Shown: positions 1 to 8,093, numbered from the stretch's first letter. The stretch is DNA of 21,376 bases from Ignavibacteria bacterium UBA5771 (GCA_002418685.1 DIEP01000090.1:1-21376); one strand, 5' to 3'. Program-made: numbers and translations. The notes: generated from the sequence alone by a model not told the origin.

Positions 1-16
1 CAAATGACCTTCAAAA

Positions 17-673
17 TCAATTAGTAATCTTCTCTCTTTTCAGAATTGCATCAGTAATATCAGTAAGCATCTCGGAGCAGATCTCACTTACAGCCTTATT
101 CACAGCAGGCGCAATTGTTGTTGGGTCGCTCATTTCTCGCATAACTCTTTTATGATAAACATTCGTGTAAAATAATTGAAATTGAATAGAATCGTTAGGC
201 GTATAACCGAGCAAATTGACTTTTATAGATAATTCTGCATAACTTTTATTTTTTTCTTTATCATTATAAATGTGCAGATTTGTAATTTCACCTTCCAAAG
301 TATACGCAGGAATCAGACTTGAGCTCGCAGTTACAACACCTCCAAGAAATGCTTCACTATTGCTTAGATAATTAAGCAAAACGCCATTGAATAACACATC
401 AAAATTATTTGCCCATCTATAATAAAATAATTTCTCGGATTCTCCCGAAGCATTCTCCACCATAAAAATTCGTGGTGATGACAGAAAAGGAGCTTTAAAA
501 TCTCGTATCATCAGCGTGTTGTGGATTTTGTTCTTGCTTTTGTCTGTTTTTGGAACAGAAAGCTCATAATATGTTATTTCAGGATAATCACTTTTGATAT
601 TTATACAACTTGATAAAATAATAGACGAAAAAGTGATTATGCAAATAATAAAAAATGTAATTTTGTATTTCAT
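17..673 (-). CDS. ABC-type transport auxiliary lipoprotein (PqiC/MCE-associated type)
   Basis: This 218-residue protein has a hydrophobic N-terminus ending in a lipobox (LSSC, Cys23), so it should be an exported lipoprotein. After the lipobox, the segments ITYYELSVP, LMIRDFKAPFLSSPRIFMV and FYYRWANNFDVLFNGVLLNYL follow the pattern of the ABC-transport auxiliary family (PF03886). Those proteins work with MCE/Mla-like or Pqi systems that move phospholipids between the membranes. I infer the same role here. No permease, ATPase or MCE-domain gene is visible; the partners, if linked, lie left of the window because this gene is transcribed leftward. It is divergent from the PAS gene across a 44-base gap and starts at an ATG. 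I see no TAnnTTTG element for it in that gap. The family call is fairly secure, the exact substrate unknown. Confidence 0.8.
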   Translation of the reverse strand: MKYKITFFIICIITFSSIILSSCINIKSDYPEITYYELSVPKTDKSKNKIHNTLMIRDFKAPFLSSPRIFMVENASGESEKLFYYRWANNFDVLFNGVLLNYLSNSEAFLGGVVTASSSLIPAYTLEGEITNLHIYNDKEKNKSYAELSIKVNLLGYTPNDSIQFQLFYTNVYHKRVMREMSDPTTIAPAVNKAVSEICSEMLTDITDAILKREKITN

Positions 674-702
674 AAGTATGCATTTTTTTCTAAATTACTA
701 AA

Positions 703-710
703 TATTTTTG
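703..710 (+). promoter_or_regulatory. Bacteroidota-type -7 element TATTTTTG, PAS gene
   Basis: TATTTTTG fits the TAnnTTTG consensus and ends 7 bases before the ATG at 718. If used, the transcript would be leaderless or nearly so. No clear -33 box is visible. Confidence 0.4.
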
Positions 711-717
711 AATTATA

Positions 718-1314
718 ATGGAAGTCGATTTATTTAATATTTTTTTTAAGCAAATAATTAATGAATTAGACTATGGTATTTTATTGTTTAGTAGAAAGCA
801 AATTATTTTCGCAAATGAAGCATCTCGCAAAATATTGCCTTTTAAGTATGATGATTTTGAAAAACCAACTATCTTCAGAATTATCAAAGATAATTTACCT
901 GAAATTGCCAATCAGTTTGAGCTTAATTTTTTAAAATTGTTTGCAAAGGAAATTAATTCATTTGAATTATCAAATGCTTTAAAACAAGAGAATATTAACA
1001 AAATTGTAAATCTTAAAGTTATATCAATTGAAAAAGTTCAAGAGACATATTTTGTAATGGAAATTAATAATTCTGCCCCTCCCATTAGAGAATTAATCCA
1101 AAAGAATCAATCAGAAATTGACAAATTAAACCGCAAATTGTTCACTAGCCAGTATAGCCTCAATACATCGTATAATTTAATAGAAGAGTTGACAAAACAA
1201 AAGAAAGCATTGCAAATGCAAATCTCAAAATTAGAACAAGATATTACTTTTTTAGAGAAGCAATTAACAATGAAATCTATGGAGATGACACTTTCTCAGA
1301 CGAAGAGAGAATAG
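718..1314 (+). CDS. Small PAS-like protein with C-terminal coiled coil
   Basis: This 198-residue soluble protein has no signal peptide or membrane segment. Residues about 14-117 look like a PAS fold: the segment LDYGILLFSRKQIIFANEAS near residues 17-36 is the typical first strands and helix of a PAS domain, and the segment ending YFVMEIN near 111-117 would be the last strand. Residues about 123-190 are a long charged helix with heptad-like spacing (IDKLNRKL, ISKLEQDITFLEKQL), probably a dimeric coiled coil. There is no kinase, GGDEF, HTH or phosphatase output domain, so it may be a sensor or adaptor passing a signal by protein contact. Its last 38 bases overlap the 3' end of ftsI on the other strand. 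The partner and ligand are unknown. Confidence 0.6.
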   Translation: MEVDLFNIFFKQIINELDYGILLFSRKQIIFANEASRKILPFKYDDFEKPTIFRIIKDNLPEIANQFELNFLKLFAKEINSFELSNALKQENINKIVNLKVISIEKVQETYFVMEINNSAPPIRELIQKNQSEIDKLNRKLFTSQYSLNTSYNLIEELTKQKKALQMQISKLEQDITFLEKQLTMKSMEMTLSQTKRE

Positions 1315-3055
1315 CAGATTTTGCAAGAATATCGCTTGATGTTATAATCCGCAGAACAATATTCCTAAAGATTGGAGCAGCAGTCGAACCGCCATAATAA
1401 TTCCCTTTGGGATTATCCAATACAACAATTATAGCAATTTGAGGATTATCAACGGGGAAAAATCCCACAAATGAAGCATTATATTCCGATTTGGAATATA
1501 CTCCACGCACTAATTGCTGGCTTGTTCCTGTTTTTCCCGCAATTTTCAAATTTTTTATGCGAACTGCCTTGCCTGTTCCATTCTCAACAATACCTGTGAA
1601 TAAATCTTTTAATGTGTCGGAAGTCTCTTTGGAAATCACACGCCGAACTATTTTCGGTTTGCCTTGATAAAGTATATTGCCATCGTCATCGTATATTGAT
1701 TTGATAATGTAGGGTTTAATTAAATTGCCACCATTTGCAGGGACGCAATAAGCGCAGAGCATTTGCAATGGAGTTGCAGATATACCATAACCAAATCCCA
1801 CCCATCTTTGCAAAACCGAGTTCATCTCTGTTGGTGTTGGAATTCGCCCTCTTGCTTCACCCGGAAGTTCAATATCTGTGAGCAAAGCGAATCCGAAATC
1901 TCGTATATATTTATAAAATGTATTATGCGGAATTTTTGCAGCGACTTGCGAAAATACGACATTGCTCGAATGCCAAGTTGCTTCTCGAAATGAGACAATG
2001 CCGAGCGGATGCACATCAGAGATTACGCTACTACCAACTTTATAAGCGCCATTCATACCTGAGAATTTTTGTTCGGGAAACACAATTTTTTCTTCAAGGG
2101 CTGCAGCAGCAGTGACTAATTTGAATGTAGAGCCCGGCTCATATTCATCAGTGATGGCACGATTTCTAACGACTTCTGATATTCTCTGGCTTGGTATATT
2201 TGGATTAAATGACGGAGCAGAAGCCATTGCAAGCACTTCGCCTGTGTTTGGGTTCATAATTATCACACTACCTGCATCTGATTGAGTGGATTCAATTCCT
2301 TTCGCAAGTTCATATTCGACGATACTCTGTAATTTCGCATCAAGAGTAAGCGCGATATTTTTGCCATCGACAGGTTCAATGTTGGGCAATTCCGCTCCTG
2401 CATGCAATTCGCTATGAATATCACGTTTAAGTATGAAATATCCCGACTTACCTAATAGAAGGGTATCGAATTGCAGTTCCAGCCCGCTAATGCCATTCCC
2501 TTCGGAATTGACGAAACCAATTAAATGCGAAGCTAAATTGTTATTCGGATAAATTCGAGCTACATTTTCTTCGATAATTATGCCATAGACTTGATTCTTT
2601 TTTAATTCATCTTTATATTGAATATTCAAATCCTTTGCAAGTATGACATATCGCGATTTTGAAGTCTTTAAAATATTATTGATTTTTGTGGCGGGTATTC
2701 CTGTAATTTTATTTATATAAAGAATGAATTGTCTCAATTTTTTAATTTCAGCAGGATCTTTAATCAGAGCTACTGCTTGAGGATCGAGTGCTATAGTCAA
2801 GCTTTTCATATTTGTGGCGAGCAAATTTTCATTTCTATCATAAATTTTCCCGCGATTTGCTTTGTTTTCTATTTTGGTTAATTGAATATTTGCAGCCATA
2901 CTTTCATAATCTTTATGCTTCAATATTTGCACCTGAAACAGTCTCACCACAAGAAGAATTGAGATAAAGCTAAAAATAATTAAGATTGCAAAGATTCGCC
3001 ATATCTTTAAGTTTTTATATGGTAGTGGTGGGTTATCTTTCTTTTTCATTCTCAT
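1277..3055 (-). CDS. ftsI: Class B penicillin-binding protein, septal transpeptidase
   Basis: FtsI (PBP3-like) is a D,D-transpeptidase that cross-links septal peptidoglycan from the periplasmic side of the inner membrane. In 592 residues the order is: a short basic cytoplasmic tail, one membrane anchor at about 18-38, a dimerisation domain at about 70-225 (NRGKIYDRNENLLATN), then the transpeptidase domain. All three active-site motifs are present: STFK at 309-312 (nucleophile Ser309), SSN at 363-365 and KTG at 508-510. There is no C-terminal PASTA domain; the tail is short. The gene overlaps the upstream ftsL-like gene by 23 bases, so the two are probably translationally coupled. The mur, mraY and ftsW genes that usually follow are absent, since the next gene to the left is convergent. 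Met3 is an alternative start. Confidence 0.95.
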   Translation of the reverse strand: MRMKKKDNPPLPYKNLKIWRIFAILIIFSFISILLVVRLFQVQILKHKDYESMAANIQLTKIENKANRGKIYDRNENLLATNMKSLTIALDPQAVALIKDPAEIKKLRQFILYINKITGIPATKINNILKTSKSRYVILAKDLNIQYKDELKKNQVYGIIIEENVARIYPNNNLASHLIGFVNSEGNGISGLELQFDTLLLGKSGYFILKRDIHSELHAGAELPNIEPVDGKNIALTLDAKLQSIVEYELAKGIESTQSDAGSVIIMNPNTGEVLAMASAPSFNPNIPSQRISEVVRNRAITDEYEPGSTFKLVTAAAALEEKIVFPEQKFSGMNGAYKVGSSVISDVHPLGIVSFREATWHSSNVVFSQVAAKIPHNTFYKYIRDFGFALLTDIELPGEARGRIPTPTEMNSVLQRWVGFGYGISATPLQMLCAYCVPANGGNLIKPYIIKSIYDDDGNILYQGKPKIVRRVISKETSDTLKDLFTGIVENGTGKAVRIKNLKIAGKTGTSQQLVRGVYSKSEYNASFVGFFPVDNPQIAIIVVLDNPKGNYYGGSTAAPIFRNIVLRIITSSDILAKSAILSSSEKVSSP

Positions 3056-3350
3056 TGGAATTTAATATTAAAGGAGCTTCATCATTGAGTATCATTCCCA
3101 AATTTCTTTCTGCAATTCCTATTATTCTTTCGGGATTCTCCAATTGATTGATTGTCCTTCTTAAATTTTCATTTTGAGCACGCAAATCTCGCAATTGCAC
3201 TTCTGTTCGATAATTTAGCAGTATTAAACTATTTACATAATTTACATTATTGATCCAAAATACAATAATCGCAACTGTAATACCAATACTAATCAGTAAT
3301 TTCCAGCGATTGCGCAGAAACCAATTCCTGAATAAAATCGTGATTTTCAA
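3033..3350 (-). CDS. ftsL: FtsL-like septum formation protein
   Basis: This 105-residue bitopic membrane protein has a basic N-terminus, a membrane segment at about residues 17-34, and a periplasmic coiled coil (about 38-75) running into PERIIGIAERNLGMI, the usual FtsL/FtsB ending pattern. FtsL joins FtsB and FtsQ to activate the FtsW-FtsI septal synthase. Position directly before ftsI with a 23-base overlap is the classical ftsL location and is the main reason for choosing FtsL over FtsB. The only usable start appears to be TTG; no ATG lies nearby, and an in-frame stop is reached 12 codons upstream. A purine-rich GAGGGGGA stretch sits about 15-20 bases before that TTG, rather far for a ribosome site. 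rsmH and mraZ, the normal upstream neighbours, are missing. Confidence 0.75.
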   Translation of the reverse strand: MKITILFRNWFLRNRWKLLISIGITVAIIVFWINNVNYVNSLILLNYRTEVQLRDLRAQNENLRRTINQLENPERIIGIAERNLGMILNDEAPLILNSNENEKER

Positions 3351-3784
3351 TTTTGTATTTTTTGTTTCCCCCTCAATTGCAAATTAATAAAATAAATTGA
3401 AAATTATGCAACATTTTTCAAATGCAATGTCAATGATTTCTTCCAAAAAACATCTATAAAATTTATTTCTTATATTATTATGTTCTGTGATTAGGCGATA
3501 TTGTAGTTGCAATTTCAATTGTGAAAAGACAAATTCCTAAAAATAATAACCAGTTCGACGGTTTTGATAAGTGGTTGGAATCATTATAAAAAATTGATTA
3601 TTACGTTCATTTTCAAACGATTAAAATTGTGGATTACAGGTAAATGGTAATTGCTGTGTTCATTAGGAATATAGTGACACAAACTTATATCAATTTCGAG
3701 CACGCAGTAATAAAAAAACGCAATTCAATTGCGTCTTTTTTTTATGTATTTGTGATTTTTGAGAAATAATCAATCTCGTTAATT
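3351..3784. other. 434-base intergenic region with a possibly decayed reading frame
   Basis: No normal gene fits this gap. One plus-strand frame from 3491 to 3769 is interrupted only at 3587-3589 and 3641-3643 (both TAA). Its pieces look mildly protein-like: a 22-codon stretch from a GTG at 3521 (QFDGFDKWLESL at its end) and a 41-codon stretch from the ATG at 3644, which runs through the terminator hairpin. They could be small peptides, a decayed gene, or chance. On the minus strand CAAACTTA at 3680-3687 reads as a TAnnTTTG element, which could start a long leader for ftsL. No tRNA or known small RNA was recognised. Confidence 0.3.
3712..3743 (-). terminator. Intrinsic terminator of rpsD, bidirectional
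   Basis: A 7-bp perfect stem (ACGCAAT/ATTGCGT, arms 3718-3724 and 3728-3734) has a 3-base loop. It is flanked by seven A on the left and, after one C, eight T on the right. Read on the minus strand, the stem is followed directly by seven U, about 40 bases after the rpsD stop. The mirrored T run would also work for any plus-strand transcript. Confidence 0.8.
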
Positions 3785-4387
3785 TTATCTTGAATAGTAC
3801 TCAATCACAAGAGCAGTATTGCATTGCACAGGGATTTCACTCGGAGCAGGAACATAAAGCAATTTGGCGCTGAAATCTGCTTTAGAAACTTCGATATAGG
3901 CAGTTGGTTGCGAATTCCTAACATTATCCTGCAAAAAATCTGAGTTGTGAAGTTTTTTCTTGACAGCAATTACATCATTTACTTTCAGTTGGTAAGACGA
4001 AATATCGACCTTCTTGCCATTAATTGTAACATGTCCATGAGAAATGAGTTGCTTTGCTTGATATAATGAGCGAGCAATTCCTGAGCGGAATAAAATCGAA
4101 TCCAAGCGTGTTTCGAGTAATTGTAAAATAAATTCTTCGGTATTTCCTGTCATCTTTGCAGCTTTCTCGTAATAATTGCGCATCTGCTTTTCAGACAAGT
4201 TATATTGAAGGCGTAATCTTTGCTTTTCGATTAATTGGCGACCATAATCAGATTGCTTGGAGCGTTTTCCTTTTGCACCAAATTGTCCAGGTGGATAGGC
4301 TTTATGACTAGTAATTTTACCTGCTTTTGGTGTAATATTAATCCCGATTTTTCGGGAGATTTTAACTTTTGGACCTGTATAATTCAT
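3785..4387 (-). CDS. rpsD: 30S ribosomal protein S4
   Basis: S4 is a primary 16S rRNA-binding protein that nucleates assembly of the small subunit's 5' domain. The 200-residue length and the landmarks are standard: YTGPKVKISRK at the start, YPPGQFGAKGKR, DYGRQLIEKQRLR, then the S4 RNA-binding domain at about 91-150 (ETRLDSILFRSGIARSLYQA, HGHVTINGKKVDI) and the family ending VIEYYSR. The N-terminal zinc-binding cysteines of C+ S4 proteins are absent, making this a C- type. S4 normally sits with rpsM, rpsK and rpoA; here it stands alone with its own promoter and terminator. It may therefore be the relocated single copy or a zinc-independent paralogue; the window cannot tell which. Confidence 0.96.
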   Translation of the reverse strand: MNYTGPKVKISRKIGINITPKAGKITSHKAYPPGQFGAKGKRSKQSDYGRQLIEKQRLRLQYNLSEKQMRNYYEKAAKMTGNTEEFILQLLETRLDSILFRSGIARSLYQAKQLISHGHVTINGKKVDISSYQLKVNDVIAVKKKLHNSDFLQDNVRNSQPTAYIEVSKADFSAKLLYVPAPSEIPVQCNTALVIEYYSR

Positions 4388-4417
4388 TTTTTATCTATAT
4401 TTCAATTTTAAAGAATA

Positions 4418-4425
4418 CAAAATTA
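4418..4425 (-). promoter_or_regulatory. -7 element TAATTTTG, rpsD
   Basis: CAAAATTA on the plus strand reads TAATTTTG on the minus strand, matching TAnnTTTG. It ends 30 bases before the rpsD ATG. The same octamer precedes glnA, the M28 peptidase, asnS and the DUF6029 gene. Confidence 0.55.
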
Positions 4426-4456
4426 AGTAAATAATTAAAATTAGCAATCATTTAAA

Positions 4457-5611
4457 TCAATGATTTTCAAATAATTTTCCATTGAAGCGAATTACATCTT
4501 TGGCAATGACCATCTTTTGTATTTCATTTGTCCCTTCAAAAATGCGATTAATTCTCGAATCTCTATAATATCTTTCGATTGGTAATTCGCGAGAAAATCC
4601 CATACCACCATGCACCTGCATTGCCAAATCGCTAACTCTATCAAACGATTCAGAAGCATAGAGCTTAACCATTCCTGATTGGACGGAAGTAAGTTTCCCT
4701 GCATCGCAAAGTGCTGCGGTTCGATACAACATTGATTCAAGTGTATATACAAGAGTCGCCATTTCAGCAAGCATAAATTGCACCGCTTGAAAATGTGAGA
4801 TTGGTTCTCCGAACTGATAGCGATTCTTTGCAAAAGTTGTGCTCATTTCCAGTAGCTCTTTCATTGCACCAAGACAAGGTGCACCCAATCCCAATCGTCC
4901 CATATTTAGCACATGCATTGCAATTGGAAAGCCCGAACCTTCTTTGCCTATCATATTTTCTTTTGGAATACGAACATTTTCAAATTTCAAAGTAGATGTC
5001 TTGCTCCCACGAATGCCTAATTTTCTTTCAGGGGCGCCGTGAGAAAAACCTTCCATCTCTTTTTCGACAACAAATGCTGTGATACCGCGTTTTGTTCGTG
5101 CATAAACTGCAATGATGTCCGCGATTGGACCATTTGTAATCCATTGCTTTTCGCCATTCAGAATCCAATAATTACCATCTTGAACTGCATTTGTTTTGAG
5201 GTTGAAAGCATCAGAACCAGCTCCTTGCTCGGTCAAACCGAATGCGCAAATTTTCTCACCGCTGCAAAGTGATGGCATAAGACGCATTTTCATTTCTTCA
5301 TCGCCACCGAGAAAGATAGAATTCATACCAATAGACGAATGAGCACCAATAAGCGTTGCTGTGGATAAGCAAGCACGAGCAATTTCTTCTTGGACAATTA
5401 TATATCCTGTTTCTCCGAAATCGCTACCGCCATATTCGGAAGGAAAAGCAGCTCCGAATAATCCCAATTCACCAATTTTTTTGATAATCTCTGGTGGAAT
5501 TTCTTCTTTATCGTCAATTTCGGCTGCTATTGGTTTCAATTCATTATTAGCAAAATCGCGAACCATATCGCGAAGTAAAATCTGTTCTTCTGTAAAAGTT
5601 AAATCAAGCAT
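4457..5611 (-). CDS. Acyl-CoA dehydrogenase
   Basis: This FAD-dependent enzyme of 384 residues matches the short/medium-chain acyl-CoA dehydrogenase family (usually about 380) along its whole length. It forms the 2,3-trans double bond of an acyl-CoA and passes electrons to an electron-transfer flavoprotein. Visible landmarks are the flavin/substrate loop AFGLTEQGAGSDA at 123-135, WITNG at 157-161, QVHGGMGFSRELPIERYYRD near 330-350, and FEGTNEIQ, whose Glu359 is at the usual catalytic-base position. Chain-length specificity cannot be read. It follows the SDR gene by 15 bases on the same strand, so the two are probably one transcript concerned with acyl-chain metabolism. No ETF, thiolase or hydratase gene is nearby. 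Confidence 0.93.
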   Translation of the reverse strand: MLDLTFTEEQILLRDMVRDFANNELKPIAAEIDDKEEIPPEIIKKIGELGLFGAAFPSEYGGSDFGETGYIIVQEEIARACLSTATLIGAHSSIGMNSIFLGGDEEMKMRLMPSLCSGEKICAFGLTEQGAGSDAFNLKTNAVQDGNYWILNGEKQWITNGPIADIIAVYARTKRGITAFVVEKEMEGFSHGAPERKLGIRGSKTSTLKFENVRIPKENMIGKEGSGFPIAMHVLNMGRLGLGAPCLGAMKELLEMSTTFAKNRYQFGEPISHFQAVQFMLAEMATLVYTLESMLYRTAALCDAGKLTSVQSGMVKLYASESFDRVSDLAMQVHGGMGFSRELPIERYYRDSRINRIFEGTNEIQKMVIAKDVIRFNGKLFENH

Positions 5612-5626
5612 ATATTTTTGTAATTT

Positions 5627-6457
5627 TTATTGCATTGTTTCTATAAAATTCAGGATGCTTTCGCCACCATCAACCTTGATAGTCCCGCCTGTTATCCAAT
5701 AAAATTTCTCATCTGCAAGCAAAGAAATTGCTTTTGCAACATCAAGTGGGACAGTATTCCTATGGAAAGGATTATGTTCGCGAGCATATTTCAACATATT
5801 AGGAAATCCGGGAATCTTTGCAGCAGCAGGAGTATCTGTTAAACCCGCCATAATCGAATTGGCTGTAATTTTTAATGGGGCAAGTTCCACTGCAATTTGT
5901 CGAATATATGCTTCGAGAGCTGCTTTGGCTGCTGATATTGCACCATAATTTGGCATTGCTCTTATTGAACCAATGCTGGTCATCGCAAATATCCGAGAGT
6001 TCTCTGCAAGCAACCCTTCTTTAATTAGGTCCTGAACCCAATAAATAAGTGAATTCGCCATTACGTCCATTGTCATTTCAATTTGCTTTTTATTGAGCAT
6101 TTTTTCTTTCTCATTATCGAAAAATGGTCCAATTGCTCCAAAAGCAAGGGAATGCAACACAACGCGAAGTATATGGTGAGGGTCAGATTCCTGATTTTTC
6201 TTTATCTCATTAATAATTTCCTTACGGCTTTCATCGCTTGCGGCATTTGTATTGAAAAATTTGGCTTGGACGCCAATAGTTTCAAGGACTTGTCTAAATT
6301 GTTCAGTCTTTGCTTTATTTTCGCCTGTGTCAAGATGCACACCATAAATATTATACCCATTTTTGGCTAACTCGAGTGCTGTTTCTTTGCCGAATCCGCT
6401 CGAAACCCCGAGTATTAACGCCCAAAGTTGTCTATCTGCAATGGTTTTTGGTTCCAT
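5627..6457 (-). CDS. Enoyl-ACP reductase-like short-chain dehydrogenase (FabL/FabI type)
   Basis: This 276-residue SDR has a Rossmann nucleotide loop GVSSGFG at 17-23 and the active-site pair Tyr171 and Lys178 in YGAISAAKAALE. The spacing is Y-x6-K, as in enoyl-ACP reductases, not the Y-x3-K of ordinary SDRs. TSIGSIRAMPNYG, KITANSIMAGLTDTPAAAKIPG and WITGGTIKVDGGE resemble FabL/FabI enzymes, which reduce trans-2-enoyl-ACP in the last step of fatty-acid elongation. The classical GxxxGxG loop favours FabL over FabI. Length is slightly above the usual 250-260, with about ten extra N-terminal residues. It leads a two-gene unit with the acyl-CoA dehydrogenase. A 2,4-dienoyl-CoA reductase-like role is an alternative. 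Confidence 0.8.
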   Translation of the reverse strand: MEPKTIADRQLWALILGVSSGFGKETALELAKNGYNIYGVHLDTGENKAKTEQFRQVLETIGVQAKFFNTNAASDESRKEIINEIKKNQESDPHHILRVVLHSLAFGAIGPFFDNEKEKMLNKKQIEMTMDVMANSLIYWVQDLIKEGLLAENSRIFAMTSIGSIRAMPNYGAISAAKAALEAYIRQIAVELAPLKITANSIMAGLTDTPAAAKIPGFPNMLKYAREHNPFHRNTVPLDVAKAISLLADEKFYWITGGTIKVDGGESILNFIETMQ

Positions 6458-6507
6458 ATTAAAATCTTAAATAACAAATATTTCAGAATATAGTCTGATA
6501 AAATTTA

Positions 6508-6515
6508 CAAATTTA
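6508..6515 (-). promoter_or_regulatory. -7 element TAAATTTG, SDR/acyl-CoA dehydrogenase unit
   Basis: CAAATTTA on plus reads TAAATTTG on minus, lying 50 bases before the SDR start in the 64-base gap after glnA. It suggests a separate transcript from glnA, although no terminator is visible in that gap. Confidence 0.4.
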
Positions 6516-6521
6516 CTAAAA

Positions 6522-8072
6522 TTAAATATTTTTTTCGATTAAATCTTTATGGATAATTTTTCTAAGGTAGAAATTTCTCTCATCTTGCGGAAGAGTTTCA
6601 ATAAATTGATTCTTATATTTATCTTTTTCATTTTTCAAAGAGTTGGCTACACGTTCGAGCATAGGTCTTTGGAAATCTCCTTCGCTCAGATATAAATCAA
6701 TCTCATTTAATAATGCACTTGCTGACTCCTCACAAGAATCTGCAATTGCATCGTATTGGTCAAATAAAGTGCCATCAAGATGATATTTTTCGCATAAAGC
6801 AAGTGCTTCTTTTTTATTTTTAAATGCCCAACACACTGCTTTTGTAATACCCGCAAGCAAAAGAGAAACGTTGGCACTCCCATCGGGTGTCCGTATCTCA
6901 ACAGTTTGATAGCTAACTTTATCATTTGTATCAGACGATTCGTTGTCGTGTGGATTAATTCTATGTGCAAGGGCAGAGAGATTTGCCCAAGCCAATGGAA
7001 CACGAATCATTGCATTACGGTTTTGCTCGCTCCAACAAACTTTTGTAGGTGCTTCTTGGTTGGGAACAAGTCTCAAATATGAACCGATTACTGAATTTCC
7101 AAAAGCAGTAAGGCTCTTGCCATATTTTAGCAAACCCCCAATAAGCAATTTAGCATCTTCGGATAGCGAACCCTCCTTTTCGGTCATAACATTTCGTCCA
7201 TCTTTCATCAATGCAAGGTGGAAATGCAAGCCACTGCCTGCATGCCCAACTTCTAATTTTGGATAAAATGTTGCATGCGCTTTATGCTTATTTGCGATTG
7301 AACGCACAATCCACATTCCAAGATTGGTTTCATAAGCGGTTTTCTCAATTGGTGATAGCCCCAATTCGATTTCCATTTGTTCGGCACGTCTATGATTCAG
7401 TTCAGGATATTCGCTTTCAATCTGTTCAATAATTCCAACTTCATAGTGAGCATATTTCAGATTACCAAGTGAATTAGTGATTGCAAGTGCCATTTCGTCA
7501 AGCAGGTCCTCATTTTCAATATATGGGGAACTTGCTTGGTATCCTGATTGTGCTAAATTTCTATAACAAGAATGAGAAGATTCATTAATCAAATAATATT
7601 CTAATTCGGGATGGGCGTAAAGTTCGAGACCAGTTAAATCTTTCAATTTTTGGGATAAAAAGAGCAACACATTATCAGGTGCAAAATTTGGCATATTTCC
7701 ATCTTTATCGAAAAATCTGCAAATAAAATGCAATGTCTTTTTGCTTTCATCAAATGGATTCAGAAATGCGGTGCTATAAATTGGGACTACGTATAAGTCA
7801 GACTTCCCACTCTGCACTAATCCTTTGAATAATGAGGAACCATCAACGCGTTCGCCATCCTGTAAGGTATGTTGCAATTGGGATTTACTTTTGATTGGAA
7901 TATGAAGTGTGCGAACTTTGCTATCAATTCCAAAATAATGAAAATAAATAATCTTAATTTCCAGATCATTTACTAAAGCAATTAAATCATTAATATTAAA
8001 CTCATTACGATTTTTTTCAATTATTTTTTCAATCGAATGAGATGGATAAAAGTTAAATTCATTATTATTCAT
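6522..8072 (-). CDS. glnA: Glutamine synthetase (GSI-fold family, about 500-residue type)
   Basis: It joins ammonia to glutamate using ATP, the main entry of nitrogen into organic form, in the cytoplasm. At 516 residues it is longer than classical GSI (about 440-470). The N-terminal beta-grasp part contains VDGSSLFKG at 76-84. The catalytic domain shows HPELEYYL at 154-161 (metal-binding Glu156 and Glu158), GSGLHFHL at 279-286, RLVPNQEAPTKVCW at 334-347 with NRNAMIRVP, and VEIRTPDGSAN at 391-401. The residue before the GSGLH motif is Ala278, where E. coli GSI has the glutamate-loop Asn. There is a spacer at about 371-388 and a long helical C-terminus. I see no clear adenylylation-site equivalent. 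Other glutamylating activities cannot be excluded. It is divergent from the M28 peptidase. Confidence 0.9.
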   Translation of the reverse strand: MNNNEFNFYPSHSIEKIIEKNRNEFNINDLIALVNDLEIKIIYFHYFGIDSKVRTLHIPIKSKSQLQHTLQDGERVDGSSLFKGLVQSGKSDLYVVPIYSTAFLNPFDESKKTLHFICRFFDKDGNMPNFAPDNVLLFLSQKLKDLTGLELYAHPELEYYLINESSHSCYRNLAQSGYQASSPYIENEDLLDEMALAITNSLGNLKYAHYEVGIIEQIESEYPELNHRRAEQMEIELGLSPIEKTAYETNLGMWIVRSIANKHKAHATFYPKLEVGHAGSGLHFHLALMKDGRNVMTEKEGSLSEDAKLLIGGLLKYGKSLTAFGNSVIGSYLRLVPNQEAPTKVCWSEQNRNAMIRVPLAWANLSALAHRINPHDNESSDTNDKVSYQTVEIRTPDGSANVSLLLAGITKAVCWAFKNKKEALALCEKYHLDGTLFDQYDAIADSCEESASALLNEIDLYLSEGDFQRPMLERVANSLKNEKDKYKNQFIETLPQDERNFYLRKIIHKDLIEKNI

Positions 8073-8093
8073 AACTTAAAATATTTATTTATT

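Noticed and set aside
1763..2115. Open frames of 64-76 codons on both strands inside ftsI
   Set aside because: They lie wholly within a well-supported gene in other frames and show no family signature. The same applies to the short frames inside the acyl-CoA dehydrogenase, glutamine synthetase and other genes.
3549..3562. GTTCGA motif in the ftsL-rpsD gap as a tRNA T-loop
   Set aside because: No acceptor, D or anticodon stems can be built around it; no tRNA cloverleaf was seen anywhere in the window.
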